From positions 45,397 through 109,396 of the forward strand of contig JACPHN010000022.1 of assembly GCA_016188575.1 (NCBI GenBank): DNA of 64,000 bases, written 5' to 3'. The notes beneath the pieces are model-generated. The model saw nothing but the letters and a program-made list of their open reading frames with translations, ran no database searches and had not been told where the DNA came from. The translations under genes were made by a program, and so were the position numbers. The DNA is from Candidatus Schekmanbacteria bacterium (lineage in GTDB: Bacteria; CSSED10-310; JACPHN01). This document shows positions 9,318-19,090 of this stretch, one piece after another (the first letter of the stretch is position 1; each line of letters starts with the position of its first letter).

Positions 9318-9471
9318 GGTCAAATCCTCCTTCCCGCGTCCTGGCCCGCTCGCAATCCACGGGCGATACGCATTGGAATCCTCCGCGAAGGGCGGCGTGA
9401 GAGTTGAGCCGGTCGGCCTAGCTTGTGGATAGGCGGTGGTCGACCTGTTCCCCAGGAATGCTCGGTTCTCC

Positions 9472-9900
9472 TCACGGCCTGGCCTCCGGCGCCCGGAACC
9501 GCGCATGCCCGTCATGGCCATAGGAGTCCCCTACGTCCACCGAGTACGCGATGCCGGCCGAGAGTTGCGGGAATTCACCAATCGCCGGTGCCTGCTGGCT
9601 CCAGTCCGGCGGCACGCTCCCGAAGCGGATCGCCTCGTGCGTGCCCGGGCCGTAAATGTCCCAGACCAGGGTCCCCCGGTCCGCGTCCGAGTCGTCCGCG
9701 TCTTCCCAGACGCGGAGCTGGGAAACCTCCCAGTCGCCGTCGAACCAGCAGCCGCGGTCGGGTTTCTCGAAGTGAAATATCGGCGTGCTTCCCTCCCACC
9801 GAACCTCGACACCGATCGGGGGCGGCTGGCAGGTCAAGAGCGCGAGCATGGTGGCCGCGGTGGCGAGGCCGGCGAGGCGATGGGAGAGAGGCTGGCGCAT
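9472..9900 (-). CDS. small lipoprotein, function unknown
   Basis: A 142-aa protein. The start MRQPLSHRL is preferred because it gives a classic lipoprotein signal ending MLALLTCQPPP, with the lipidated Cys about residue 24; an upstream ATG would add an Arg-rich run. The mature part is acidic and aromatic (HFEKPDRGCWFDGDW, VWEDADDSDADRGT), probably a small beta domain on the periplasmic side of a membrane. No family was recognised. Its 5' end faces the palindrome-bearing promoter region at 9970-10007. Confidence 0.6.
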   Translation of the reverse strand: MRQPLSHRLAGLATAATMLALLTCQPPPIGVEVRWEGSTPIFHFEKPDRGCWFDGDWEVSQLRVWEDADDSDADRGTLVWDIYGPGTHEAIRFGSVPPDWSQQAPAIGEFPQLSAGIAYSVDVGDSYGHDGHARFRAPEARP

Positions 9901-9969
9901 GACGATGATCCTAGCACAGCGCCACGACCTCCGCCCGCCAGAGCGGCGGTTCATGGAGCAACGCGGGAG

Positions 9970-10007
9970 TTGTCTGCGGCGGCTCATAAGGCTATGCTAA
10001 ACATAGC
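9970..10007 (+). promoter_or_regulatory. sigma70-like promoter with overlapping palindromic operator
   Basis: TTGTCT (9970-9975) and TATGCT (9993-9998) are separated by 17 bases. The -10 is embedded in the perfect inverted repeat GCTATG-ctaaa-CATAGC (9991-10007). Such a palindrome over a -10 element is typical of a repressor site (XRE or antitoxin type); the cognate regulator is not in the window. It would drive the small ORF at 10038. Confidence 0.5.
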
Positions 10008-10037
10008 TCACATTTGGCTCTCAGGGCGGAGGCAACA

Positions 10038-10343
10038 GTGAAGACCGAAGATGGCCAACACAAGTGCGCGCCAACGGGCTCGCAGCCGCCGGACCAGGCC
10101 GCAGAAACGGCGCCGGTGGCGGCGTTCATCCGGGCTGAGGATTCCAGGCCGCCCGCAGCACAGCCGGTCGCGGCGGATACCTTCGAACAATCCGAGGCCG
10201 ATCCGTTCGGTCTTTCCCGCCAGTTGCCCGACCCTGCCGGCTTCTACAGTGGCCGCGCCGGCAAGGCGATCCCGGTACAGCACTTCCGCGCCGGTGCCCT
10301 CGCGGCGCTGCCTCGTCAGGAGCCGAAACTCCGCTCAGGATAG
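10038..10343 (+). CDS. small hypothetical protein
   Basis: A 101-aa Ala/Pro-rich protein with a GTG start five bases after a GGAGG SD and about 35 bases downstream of the promoter/operator described above. No domain was recognised; it is acidic and disorder-prone (PPDQAAETAPVAAF, FEQSEADPFGLSRQ). Support comes from the promoter, SD and start order rather than from the protein sequence, so it could also be a degraded gene. Confidence 0.35.
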   Translation: MKTEDGQHKCAPTGSQPPDQAAETAPVAAFIRAEDSRPPAAQPVAADTFEQSEADPFGLSRQLPDPAGFYSGRAGKAIPVQHFRAGALAALPRQEPKLRSG

Positions 10344-10703
10344 CACTCCGAGTCGGCGCTTTGCGAGGCGCCCGCGTCACCGGTGAAGGGCAGATGCGGA
10401 ACCGTTCCGGCTGCGACCAGAGCGCGCGGCTCGGCGTCGTCCGCCATACCCGCGGCCACTCTCGAACCGATGTCGAGCTCGATCGCCCGGGCGAAGCTGA
10501 CCGCCGCTGGCCGGGGCACCGTTTTCCGCGCGCCTCCATCAGCGGCGACTGCGGACAGAAGGGAGGTCACCAGCACGAGCTCCCCCGCCCCGTTCATATG
10601 CACCCAGTCGGCAAGGCCCAGCCATCCGCCGGCGTTTCTGGCGCCGCTCCCCGTTACCTACCGACGCACGCGGAATGCGCTTCGACCCCTATGATCTCGC
10701 TCC
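10344..10703. other. intergenic region without supported gene
   Basis: Reading frames exist on both strands here, including a 95-codon one on the minus strand (10316-10603), but none shows a known domain, SD or plausible composition. The stretch leads into the gene remnants at 10704-11105. Confidence 0.4.
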
Positions 10704-10882
10704 ATGGCTTTCCTCTTTTCCGCCGCGGTCGAGAAGCGCAGTCTGTCGAAGATAGACGTCCTTGCCGCGTGCCGCGCCGTCAACCGCAATCTCCCCGTAC
10801 TCATCACCGCTCATGGCACGGTCGAGGCCGCGGTCAAAGCGATAAGGAAAGGCGCGTTCGATTTCATGACGAAGGCCCCACA
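10704..10882 (+). pseudogene. fragment of a response-regulator receiver domain (NtrC type)
   Basis: The frame encodes LPVLITAHGTVEAAVKAI then RKGAFDFMTKAP. This corresponds to beta-4, alpha-4 and the invariant Lys of beta-5 in NtrC-family receivers (usual form LPVILITAHG, KEGAFDYLTKP). The phospho-acceptor Asp, the AAA+ domain and the DNA-binding domain are absent. Right after the invariant Lys the sequence runs into a reverse-oriented copy of the dispersed hairpin repeat, which suggests truncation by rearrangement or repeat insertion. Confidence 0.65.
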
Positions 10883-10962
10883 CCTCACCTTCCGCAGCCA
10901 GCGGGAGGAGGGACGAAGGGGTGCGCCATCGCGCCGCCGTCGAACAGGCGATGGCTTCAGGG
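10882..10962 (-). repeat. dispersed hairpin repeat, copy 2
   Basis: Read on the minus strand this has the same blocks as copy 1: cctgaagccatcgcctgttcg, a cgcga block, ccttcgtccctcctcccgct, then gcggaaggtgaggtgtgggg and ccttcgtcatga. It abuts the truncated receiver domain. Confidence 0.7.
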
Positions 10963-10983
10963 TTTGGAGGCAAGTTGCACTTG

Positions 10984-11105
10984 GCGCGGCCACATCGTTC
11001 GCAGCGGGCCGGTGACGAGCCCGGGGATCTCGCATGTCGGCTCCCCCTACCGGCGGGAGCTCGCGCGCAGTGGCTCGACGCGACCGAGACGGGCGGCATC
11101 GGCCG
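10984..11105 (+). pseudogene. decayed partial duplicate of the saccharopine-dehydrogenase-like gene
   Basis: Bases 10984-11041 align without gaps to 8034-8091 (codons for RGRIVLSGLGTSPGISNVGV), sharing gcgcggcc, atcgttc and the 17-base acgagcccggggatctc. They are followed at once by the copy (11048-11105) of that gene's 3' flank at 8787-8846, about 93 percent identical. The intervening 700 bases of the source gene are missing, so this is an internally deleted, decayed duplicate. Its right part overlaps the 3' end of the alpha/beta hydrolase on the other strand. Confidence 0.65.
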
Positions 11106-11997
11106 CAAAAATATGGCGCGCGATGCGCTCGGCCACCCGCGAGTGCAGCAGGGGTGGCAGGTCGTGGCCCAGGCCGGCGATGATTTCCAGCGACGCGCCG
11201 GGAATCGCGGCCGCCGTGTCGTAGGCCGCGGCGACGGGAATGAGTGGATCGCTGTCGCCGTGGATGACCAGGGTCGGCGCGGAAACGTGGCGAAGAAGCC
11301 GTCGCCGATCGCCCGCCGCAAACACCGCGGCGGCCTGACGCGTAAACCCGAGGCGATAGGGGGAGCGATCATAGCTCGTGGTCACAATGGCGCGGATGTC
11401 GTCGCGGCTCGCCCGAAACCCCGGGCCACCGAGCTTTTCGAAGGTCGCGATGGTGTGCTCGATGATGTTCTCGCGGGACCCCGTCGCGGGGCGGCGAGCC
11501 AGGTGCAGCAGCACGCGAGGACTGGGACCATACAGCAGTGGATTGCGTGGCGCCGACATCATCGAGGTCAGTGTCGAGACTCTTTCGGCGTGAAACACGG
11601 CCAACAACTGCCCGATCATGCCACCCATCGAGGCGCCGATGACGTGCGCTTGCCCCACTCTCAGCGCGTCCAGCAGCGCCGCAGCATCGTCCGCCATTTC
11701 GGTGAGCGTGTACGGCGTCGGGGGGTTCATGCCCAGAAGCGAAAAGAGCGCATGCCGGACCACCTGCGGCCGGCCCTGATGGTCGAGCTTCGTCGATAAC
11801 CCAACGTCGCGATTGTCGAAGCGAATGACCCGGAGCCCGGCGCCGGCAAGGGCCTCGCAAAACGACTCGGGCCACATGGTCAACTGGGAACCGAGGCCCA
11901 TGATGAGCAGCGCCGGCGGCCCAGACGGATTGCCCCCCAGCTCGTACGCCAGCTCGATCTTGCCGATGCGTGCTCGTTTCGCTTCCGTCCACTCCAT
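11047..11997 (-). CDS. alpha/beta hydrolase
   Basis: A 316-aa soluble hydrolase. The ATG at 11997 has GAGGA nine bases upstream. Family hallmarks: oxyanion strand LLIMGLGSQ (about 31-39), VIRFDNRDVGLS (57-68), nucleophile elbow GASMGG with Ser123, acid in HGDSDPLIP (Asp250 or nearby) and GLGHDLPP with His278. The RFDNRD group includes lipases, esterases and C-C hydrolases; the substrate is unknown. The last dozen residues (RLGRVEPLRASSRR) are encoded by the 58-bp repeat shared with 8787-8846, so the C-terminus was probably replaced when that sequence arrived. It is divergent from the lytic transglycosylase. Confidence 0.85.
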   Translation of the reverse strand: MEWTEAKRARIGKIELAYELGGNPSGPPALLIMGLGSQLTMWPESFCEALAGAGLRVIRFDNRDVGLSTKLDHQGRPQVVRHALFSLLGMNPPTPYTLTEMADDAAALLDALRVGQAHVIGASMGGMIGQLLAVFHAERVSTLTSMMSAPRNPLLYGPSPRVLLHLARRPATGSRENIIEHTIATFEKLGGPGFRASRDDIRAIVTTSYDRSPYRLGFTRQAAAVFAAGDRRRLLRHVSAPTLVIHGDSDPLIPVAAAYDTAAAIPGASLEIIAGLGHDLPPLLHSRVAERIARHIFAADAARLGRVEPLRASSRR

Positions 11998-12322
11998 GAT
12001 GCGGTATCCTCGCTCTTGCTTGCCGGGGGTCGGGCGCGGCCTCGTGCCGCGGATGAGCACAATTGTAGGCCGGAACGGCAAAGATCTCACGCTGCCAGCG
12101 CCGAGCCCGGGCACTCGCCATTGGCGACCCGACCATCAGCAGGGGGGCGCCGCTCGCGGGCATGGCCGGCAAGCCCGGTTTCATTTCAAAGACCCCGGCG
12201 CTACGCTCACATCCGTGATGAATACCTCATGGCCAGCTATTGCTTCCCGTGGGCGCGTGATGCACCTTGCTCCGTCTCCCCGGCGCAACCCGGGGTCTAC
12301 ACATGCGGTTGCGCCAGGACGA
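11998..12322. other. divergent promoter region
   Basis: These 325 bases separate the minus-strand hydrolase from the plus-strand transglycosylase. The frame of the latter stays open upstream (ATG at 12220) but that extension has no SD and would bury the signal peptide. No strong -35/-10 pair was seen. Confidence 0.4.
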
Positions 12323-14878
12323 ATGTGCATCATGCGTCGTGGGGTAGAGCTTGCTTGCTTGCTCGTGGCAGTCTTTGCACTGGTCTCGCTCGGGCGCGCC
12401 CCCATCGCTTCCGGCGAGGTCGAAGCAGCGCTTGCGACCCCAGAGAGCCAGAGCGCCCGCGCCGAAACGCTGCTCGGCCACCTGGCTGTGCTTTCGGCGG
12501 TTCACGCCGAGGGAAACGCTCTTACCGTGCCGGATGTCGAGAACCGGCTGGCGCCACTGCTGACAGCTCCCCTGGTGAGCCAGCACGCCCGCTGGGAGCT
12601 CGCCGGTCGCTATCGCGATGCCGGAGACCCTGCACGAGCCGCCGCCGCATACGCGGCCATCGTGGAGGCGGCGAGCGGGACAACGCCGGCGGTGATGGGG
12701 CCAGGCGACGCCCGTCTCGCGGAGGCGTACTTCGCGGCGATCGACGCCTGGCTGGCGGCCGGTGAGCTGGCGCGTGCCGATGCCGCCCTGGCGGCGATGC
12801 CGGTCCGGCTGCACAGCGCCGCCGCCGGCCAACGCCTGGCCCTCCGCCGCGCCGAGGTCCTGCGCCTGCGCGGAGATGCGCGTGGAGCAACCCGCGCGTA
12901 CGCCGCGATCCTCGCGGCCGAATCGCAGGACGGCGTCGCCGCGGCGGCGCTGGCCCGACTCGACGAGCTCGATGCGGCCAACCCGCGCACCGCAAGCGAC
13001 CTCGGCCCGGAGGAGGTCTATGGCTGGGCCGCTGCCAGACATCGAAGCGGCAATCAGGCCGGTGCCCGCACTCTGCTCCACCACGTGATCGCGGGACCGC
13101 ACAAGCGCTGGCGTGACCAGGCCATGTATCTGCTCGGCCGCACCCACCAGCGGGACGAAAGCTGGCTCGAGGCAGCAGCGGCGTTTCGCCGCGCCGCCGC
13201 CGCCGCAGGACGATCTGGTGTCGCGCCCCAATCACTCCTGCAGGCCGGACGCTGCCTCGTGATTGCGGGCAAGCTGAACGAGGCCCGCGACGCTTATCGA
13301 CAGCTCTATCGCGCCTTTCCGCGCTCCGACCACGCACCGGCGGCACTTTTCGACATCGGCAGCATCTACGAACGGCGAAACAACACCAAAAGCGCGGTGC
13401 AAGCCTATGCCTCGCTCATTCGTCGCTACCCGCGCGCGCGCCAGGTAGGAGCGTCGCGCTGGGAGATCGGCAAGCTCCGGCTGCGATCCGGAGACCCCGG
13501 CGGTGCCGTGGCTGCACTCGAGAAAGTGGAGGGCTCCCCCGGCGGCGACCGCTTCGCCGAGGAGGCCGATTTCTTTCTGGCGGCGGCTTACGAGCAGGCC
13601 GGCGACCTTGCCGCCGCGATTGAAGCCAATCGGGTCTTCCTGGAACGGCACCCGAATTCCTACTACGCCGACGCCGCCAGATCCGCGTTGCAGCGGTTGA
13701 CCGCGGATCCGACCGCCCCCGCCGCCACGACGGCGAGAGAGGCGGCCGGTACGCGGGTTCAGTGGGCACGTGAGGGCCTTGCGCCATCCGGCACGTCGGC
13801 GGAAACTCTCGACGCGCTGCGCACGGCACTGGCGGCGTACCCCTTGGCGGAGATCGCCGGCGCCAGCGAGCGCGAGCTGGGCGATGCGATCCGACGCCGA
13901 ATGGCCGCGGATGCGCTCTGGGCCGAAGTCCTCTCCGCGGGCTCCGCCGCCGAGGTCGCGGGCGTGGGAGCGTCGCGTGAGCGTCTGACGGCGCTCGCGC
14001 TGGCGTGGGTATCGGCAACGGATAGCGGTGCAGCCACGCCGTTGCACCGCGGTCGCCTCCTCCTGGCGGCGGGGCTTGCTGAGGAGGCCGCAAGCGAGTT
14101 TGCCGCGTCACGCGCGACGGCGGCACCCGAGCGCCTGGACGCGCTCGCGGGGCTCCTGGCCGCTGCGCGCGCCACGGGCAACCTCCGACGGTCTATTCAG
14201 GCCGCCGAGCGGCTACGTGAGCTGCTCGGATCCCGCTTCTCGCCGCGGCTGGAGCTGCCGGTCGCGCTCCTGCCCGACTGGCTGCTGCGCGAGCTCTACC
14301 CGCTCGGCTACGCGGAGGAGATCATCGGCGCGGCGGTGGCGCGCGAACTTCCCCCCGAGCTCGTTCTGGCGCTCGTCCACCAGGAGAGCCGGTTCGATCC
14401 GACGGCGCAGAGTCCGGCGGCCGCGCGCGGCCTCTTTCAAATCATCCCGGCCACGGCCGCCGCCGTCGCTTCCGACCTCGGCGCCGCCGCGCCCCCCGGC
14501 ACCAGCGACCTCTTCCAGCCTCCCGTGGCGGCTCGCCTGGGCACCGCCTATCTCGCCTCACTTGTGAAGCGATTCAACGGCTCGCCCGAGCGCGCTCTCG
14601 CCGGGTACAACGGGGGCCCCGACAATGCCGCGAGCTGGCTGGACCGGTGCGCCTGCCCCGAGCGCGCAGTGGAGTATGTCGCCTCCATACCGTTTTCAGA
14701 AACGCGCACCTACGTGAAGCTCGTGATGCTCCGCAGTCGCCTCTACGCCTGGCTCTATGGTGAGACACTTGCCGCATTCAGACCTGGGAAGCCCGCGCCC
14801 ACTCCCGCGGGAGACGCGGGCTCGGAAAACGTTTCGCCCACACCAACCGCCGGCGCTCGCACGGATCCAGGCAGTTGA
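12323..14878 (+). CDS. soluble-type lytic murein transglycosylase with TPR-like superhelix
   Basis: About 851 aa and exported. The start is at MCIMRRGV (a second ATG at 12332 is equally possible; aggacga lies upstream); the signal peptide is [16 protein letters not shown] long Ala-rich helical repeat region (about 60-620) with TPR/YbgF-like units ([26 protein letters not shown]) forms the superhelix typical of Slt70. The C-terminal SLT domain carries catalytic Glu in HQESRFDP (about residue 688), then [22 protein letters not shown] and LAGYNGG. It cleaves peptidoglycan in the periplasm to anhydro-muropeptides. A 50-base gap separates it from the B12-binding gene on the same strand, so co-transcription is possible. 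Confidence 0.9.
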   Translation: MCIMRRGVELACLLVAVFALVSLGRAPIASGEVEAALATPESQSARAETLLGHLAVLSAVHAEGNALTVPDVENRLAPLLTAPLVSQHARWELAGRYRDAGDPARAAAAYAAIVEAASGTTPAVMGPGDARLAEAYFAAIDAWLAAGELARADAALAAMPVRLHSAAAGQRLALRRAEVLRLRGDARGATRAYAAILAAESQDGVAAAALARLDELDAANPRTASDLGPEEVYGWAAARHRSGNQAGARTLLHHVIAGPHKRWRDQAMYLLGRTHQRDESWLEAAAAFRRAAAAAGRSGVAPQSLLQAGRCLVIAGKLNEARDAYRQLYRAFPRSDHAPAALFDIGSIYERRNNTKSAVQAYASLIRRYPRARQVGASRWEIGKLRLRSGDPGGAVAALEKVEGSPGGDRFAEEADFFLAAAYEQAGDLAAAIEANRVFLERHPNSYYADAARSALQRLTADPTAPAATTAREAAGTRVQWAREGLAPSGTSAETLDALRTALAAYPLAEIAGASERELGDAIRRRMAADALWAEVLSAGSAAEVAGVGASRERLTALALAWVSATDSGAATPLHRGRLLLAAGLAEEAASEFAASRATAAPERLDALAGLLAAARATGNLRRSIQAAERLRELLGSRFSPRLELPVALLPDWLLRELYPLGYAEEIIGAAVARELPPELVLALVHQESRFDPTAQSPAAARGLFQIIPATAAAVASDLGAAAPPGTSDLFQPPVAARLGTAYLASLVKRFNGSPERALAGYNGGPDNAASWLDRCACPERAVEYVASIPFSETRTYVKLVMLRSRLYAWLYGETLAAFRPGKPAPTPAGDAGSENVSPTPTAGARTDPGS

Positions 14879-14928
14879 TCCAGGCAGAGCTGCACCCAGA
14901 TGCCGCACCCGACCCGGAGAAGATTCCG

Positions 14929-15381
14929 ATGAATGAAGCCGCTCGCCCCGAAGATCGGGAAACCCCCATTCGCGTTCTGATCGCGAAAGCCGGGCTCGAC
15001 GGCCACGACCGCGGCGCGAAGATCGTCGCCCGAGCACTGCGAGACGCAGGAATGGAGGTGATCTACACCGGCCTGCGCCAGACTCCGGAACAGATCGTCA
15101 CCGCCGCCGTTCAGGAAGACGTGGCCGCGATCGGCATTTCGAGCTTGTCAGGGGCGCACCAGTATCTGTTCGTCCGCGTTCTGGAGCTGATGGCCGAGCA
15201 AGCGCTCGATGATGTCGTCCTGTTCGGTGGCGGCGTCATGCCGGAGGCGGACCGCGAGCTGCTGATCAAACGCGGGGTCGCCGGTATCTTCGGCCCCGGC
15301 TCGGCGCTGGCGGACATCGTCGCATTTGTACGCAGAGTGGTCGCGGAACGACAAGGCAATGGCGAACGCCATAGCGAGTGA
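14929..15381 (+). CDS. stand-alone cobalamin-binding domain (methylmalonyl-CoA mutase C-terminal type)
   Basis: A 150-aa protein starting at ATG 14929 with GGAGAAG upstream; a TTG at 14875 would add 18 residues. It is a complete B12-binding Rossmann domain: [22 protein letters not shown] with D-x-H-x-x-G (cobalt-ligating His26), the S-x-L element in ISSLSGAH and the GGG loop in VLFGGGV. Its closest known relatives are small subunits of split acyl-CoA mutases, but no large mutase subunit or MeaB-type GTPase is nearby. It overlaps the start of the kinase gene by 23 bases, pointing to translational coupling, which is an unusual pairing. Confidence 0.88.
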   Translation: MNEAARPEDRETPIRVLIAKAGLDGHDRGAKIVARALRDAGMEVIYTGLRQTPEQIVTAAVQEDVAAIGISSLSGAHQYLFVRVLELMAEQALDDVVLFGGGVMPEADRELLIKRGVAGIFGPGSALADIVAFVRRVVAERQGNGERHSE

Positions 15382-18300
15382 GACGCCTCCGGAACGACTG
15401 GGCCCGTATCGCGTGACCGGCACGATCGGTCGCGGAGGCATGGGGGTTGTCTATCGCGCCCGGCACGAATCGACCGGCGCTGAGGTCGCCATCAAGACCG
15501 TTCGCGGTGCGAGCGAGAGCTTGCTCGCAACAATCCGGCGCGAAATTCATGGCCTGTCGCGCATCGAGCACCCGGACATTGTCCGCATCGTGGATCACGG
15601 AATTGATGATGGCCTTCCGTGGTATGCAATGGAGCTCCTTGACGGCTTGCCGATGCGGCGATTCTGGGAACAGCTCGACGACGGCGAGGGCCGCGATGGT
15701 GGTCATGGTCGCCGAGCTGACAGGGCCGGCGACGAACGCACCGGGCCAGCCGCTACCGTTCTCGTCGGAACGCAGGCACATGCGGCGCTAACCAGCACGG
15801 ACGCGTCGACATTGCCGGCCCCTGCAGGAGAGGCGTCGCCTGGCCCGTCGCCACCGCGGCTGTCCGGGATTCTCACGCTCGTGCGCAGACTCTGCGTGCC
15901 GCTCGCCTATCTCCACGGCGAGGGCATGGTGTTTCGCGACCTCAAGCCGGACAACGTGCTGGTGCGACCCGATGGCTTTCCTGTGCTCGTCGACTTCGGC
16001 CTGCTCACCTCCTTCGGCGGCGAGCGCTCTCCAGGCGCGGGCTGGCACCGCGAAAGCCTGGAGGTCGCGGGCCTGGCGTCCGGGACCGTGCTCTACATGC
16101 CGCCGGAGCAGATTCGAGGCGAGCTGGTCGATGCGCGCGCCGACCTCTACGCCTTGGGGTGTATTCTGTACGAGGCGTGCATCGGCCGGCCGCCCTTCAC
16201 GGGCGAAACCCTGGCGGAAATCGCGCTGCAACACTTGCGCCGCCAGCCGACACCGCCGACGATGCGGTTTCCCGACTTTCCGGCGGATCTCGAGCGGCTG
16301 ATCCTGCGGCTGCTGCAGAAGGAGCCGCGCCGGCGCATGGGCTACGCCAGCGACGTGGCGAGCGCCCTCGCCGCGCTCGGCGCCACCAACGGCAGTTCCC
16401 GGCGCCGGCCCCCCGCCCGCGCCTACCTCTACCGGCCGGCCCTCGCCGGTCGCACGGAGGTCCTCGCGGGCCTCGATCAACTCCTCGAGGCGCTGGAGCA
16501 CCGGCGCTTCGGCGCCGCGGCGATCGTTGGTCCGAGCGGCATCGGCAAGACCCGCATCGCGATGGAGCTGGCTCGCGGCGCGGCGCGGCGCGACCTCCAG
16601 GTGATCCCCGCCGAATGCGTGGAAGGTGGCACGCCGTTGCACGGCTTTGCCGTCTTTCTCGAGCGACTCACCGACCGATGCCTCGCGAAGGGGGCGGGAG
16701 CTCAGAAGACGCTCCTCGGTCCCCGCGGCGCGCTGCTTTCACTGTATGAGCCACTGTTGCTCAGCCTGCCGGGCTTGGCCGAAACCGCCGGACAGGAAGA
16801 GATCACTCTGGACGTTGCCCGGCGAAAGGTGGTCGACGCGGTCGTCGAGACCGTTCTGGCGTACTGCAGCGATGAACCGAGCGTGATGATATTCGACGAC
16901 TTCCAGTGGGCGGACGAGCTGACGGCGGACGTCGTCCATGAGCTCGTGGAGCGCGGCGGAACCCGGGGCGTCCCCGCGCTCGTGCTGCTGACCTGTCGCA
17001 GCGACGAAGTAGCACCGCGGCTCGCCGAGATCACCGCGAGTCCGGCAGTGCGGCGGTTCGAGATCGCAGCTCTCGATACCGGGGCCGTCGGTCTGATCAT
17101 CCGCGACATGCTGGCGCTGGACTCGGCGCCGCCGAAGTTCGCGCGGCACGTCGCCGGCCAGTCCCAAGGGAACCCGTTTTTCGTTGCGGAATATCTGCGC
17201 GCCGCCTTCGAGGAAGGCATCCTGTGGCGCGACCTGGCGGGCGTGTGGCAGGTGCTCGAGCCCGAGGGGCTGGCGACCGAGTCGGACTACTCCCGGCTGC
17301 CGCTACCGTCGTCGCTGCGCAAGCTCGTCGAACGCCGCCTCGAGGCGCTGACGGGAAGGCTGTTCGACGTCGCGGCTGCAGCGGCGGTGCTCGGAAAAGA
17401 AGTCGACAGCAAGGTGCTCCAGACCATGGTCCGGGGGACCGACCGCGATTTCCTGGAAGCGACGGCCGAGCTCTTGCGGCGAGCGATCTTCGAAGAGCCC
17501 CGGCCCGGATTCTTGCGGTTCTCGCACGAAAAGGTGCGCGAGCTCAGCTACGCCCGCATCGTCGGGAAGGCCGCGGAGCTGCATCGCCGGGCCGCGGAGG
17601 CCATCGAATTGGTGCGCGCTGCGGACACCGAGGAGCGCCTCGCGGCCGAGCTCGGCATGCACTGGGAGGCCGCCGGCGAGCCCGGGCGCGCGCGGAGCTA
17701 CTACCTTCTCGGTGCACGGCGCGCGGTGCGGATTTTCGCGCACGAGGAGGCGGAGCGACTCTACAAGTCCCACCTGCGCCTGTTCGGCGCCCCCGACATC
17801 GCGGCGGTGCGCGCCCGCAACGAGCTCGCCCGGAACGTCTACACGGCCATCGGCCGCTCCGACCTCGCCGAGGTCGAGCATCGCGAGGCGCTCCAGCAGG
17901 CGTTGATGCTCTCGGAGTACGGCGCGGCCGGGGATAGCGTGCTGGGCGTGGCGCATACGCACTTCCTCCGATCGCGCCAGAAGAAAGCCCGACGCTGCTC
18001 CGCCACCGCGCTGCGACTGTTTCGGCAGGCGGGAAGCAAGGAGGGCGAGGCACGAGCGATCGGCGCGTTGGCGAGCAGCTACATGGCTGAAGGCCGACTC
18101 GAGCGGGCCCTCAAACTCTACCGCAAGGTGCTGGCGCTCTTCACTGCAATGGATGCTCGGTTCTTTGTGTGCACGACTCTCAACAACATGGCGGCTATCT
18201 GCTATTATCAGGGAAAGCTGACTGAGGCAAAGGAGTACTTCGAGCAGGCCATCGGCGACGCCAGGTCGGCCGGCCAGAAGGGCCAGGAATGCCAGTCCGC

Positions 18301-19039
18301 GGCCAACTTGGCGGTCTTGATCCTGTCGCTAGGCCACGTGGAGCAGGCGATCTCCCTTGGCAAGAACAACCTCAGGAGGCTCCGGGAGATTGGTTATCGC
18401 ATCGGCTTCGGCGCACAACTTCAACAACTCGGCTTTTTCGAGCTCATGGCAGGCCGCGACGATGCGGCTGCAGAGCTGGTAGATCAGGCCATCGCGATTC
18501 ACCGTGAGGTCGAGGATCGCGAGTCGGAGGGGGGCGCCCTCGTTCTTCAGGGTCGGATCGCAATGCGCCGTGGGGACCTCGAGGCCGCCTTGGCCTACTG
18601 TCGGGCGGGCGTCGGGCTGCTACGCGACTCCGGCAGCTCTATCCACGAGGCGGACGGCCTCTGCTGGGTCGGCGCGATTCTTCGCCTGCTGAGCCGCCCT
18701 GCCTGCGAGGCTATTTCTGCGCTTGAACGCGCCGTGGAGATCTCGCGTGACAACCCTGCCCTCGCTATCCGACTCGGCTGCGAGAGAGGGCACCTCGCTC
18801 TGTGTCGAGGGGAGTCCGCTGCGGCCGAGCTTCAGGCCGCGGAAGGACTGTGCCGCAAGCTTGGGTTCGGCGAAGCGAGCGAGCCCGGGGTTGCCGTTCG
18901 CGGTCTGGCCGCCGCCGTGGCGGCAACTAACCGCGGCCAAGAGCTCCTCGCCGGTCACGCAGCCGCGGATCTTCCAGAATCTCTGCGCGTGGCGCTCCGA
19001 CTCATCCATGACCGCGGCTCCGCAAGCGGGGGGAGCTGA
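15359..19039 (+). CDS. Ser/Thr protein kinase - AAA ATPase - TPR signalling protein
   Basis: A 1226-aa cytoplasmic protein. The kinase domain begins at once: glycine loop [10 protein letters not shown] (23-32), VAIK with Lys46, catalytic loop VFRDLKPDN (Asp194) and DFG (about 212). The usual His of HRD is Phe here, and an insertion of about 70 low-complexity residues lies before helix E. A MalT/AAA-type STAND ATPase follows, with GPSGIGKT (about 391) and [11 protein letters not shown] (about 510). The C-terminal 500 residues are TPR repeats ([36 protein letters not shown]). This is the PknK-like or tripartite kinase layout abundant in Myxococcota. The ATG overlaps the upstream B12-binding gene; the SD is weak (acaagg). 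Confidence 0.88.
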   Translation: MANAIASETPPERLGPYRVTGTIGRGGMGVVYRARHESTGAEVAIKTVRGASESLLATIRREIHGLSRIEHPDIVRIVDHGIDDGLPWYAMELLDGLPMRRFWEQLDDGEGRDGGHGRRADRAGDERTGPAATVLVGTQAHAALTSTDASTLPAPAGEASPGPSPPRLSGILTLVRRLCVPLAYLHGEGMVFRDLKPDNVLVRPDGFPVLVDFGLLTSFGGERSPGAGWHRESLEVAGLASGTVLYMPPEQIRGELVDARADLYALGCILYEACIGRPPFTGETLAEIALQHLRRQPTPPTMRFPDFPADLERLILRLLQKEPRRRMGYASDVASALAALGATNGSSRRRPPARAYLYRPALAGRTEVLAGLDQLLEALEHRRFGAAAIVGPSGIGKTRIAMELARGAARRDLQVIPAECVEGGTPLHGFAVFLERLTDRCLAKGAGAQKTLLGPRGALLSLYEPLLLSLPGLAETAGQEEITLDVARRKVVDAVVETVLAYCSDEPSVMIFDDFQWADELTADVVHELVERGGTRGVPALVLLTCRSDEVAPRLAEITASPAVRRFEIAALDTGAVGLIIRDMLALDSAPPKFARHVAGQSQGNPFFVAEYLRAAFEEGILWRDLAGVWQVLEPEGLATESDYSRLPLPSSLRKLVERRLEALTGRLFDVAAAAAVLGKEVDSKVLQTMVRGTDRDFLEATAELLRRAIFEEPRPGFLRFSHEKVRELSYARIVGKAAELHRRAAEAIELVRAADTEERLAAELGMHWEAAGEPGRARSYYLLGARRAVRIFAHEEAERLYKSHLRLFGAPDIAAVRARNELARNVYTAIGRSDLAEVEHREALQQALMLSEYGAAGDSVLGVAHTHFLRSRQKKARRCSATALRLFRQAGSKEGEARAIGALASSYMAEGRLERALKLYRKVLALFTAMDARFFVCTTLNNMAAICYYQGKLTEAKEYFEQAIGDARSAGQKGQECQSAANLAVLILSLGHVEQAISLGKNNLRRLREIGYRIGFGAQLQQLGFFELMAGRDDAAAELVDQAIAIHREVEDRESEGGALVLQGRIAMRRGDLEAALAYCRAGVGLLRDSGSSIHEADGLCWVGAILRLLSRPACEAISALERAVEISRDNPALAIRLGCERGHLALCRGESAAAELQAAEGLCRKLGFGEASEPGVAVRGLAAAVAATNRGQELLAGHAAADLPESLRVALRLIHDRGSASGGS

Positions 19040-19090
19040 GGTCGGGAGTCTTCATGATGCGCATTCTGCAACCGCCGGGCCACCGAAGCC

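Noticed and set aside
9421..9432. Single DnaA-box-like ttgtggatag
   Set aside because: An isolated 9-mer without neighbours is not evidence for an origin, unlike the cluster at 36303-36522.
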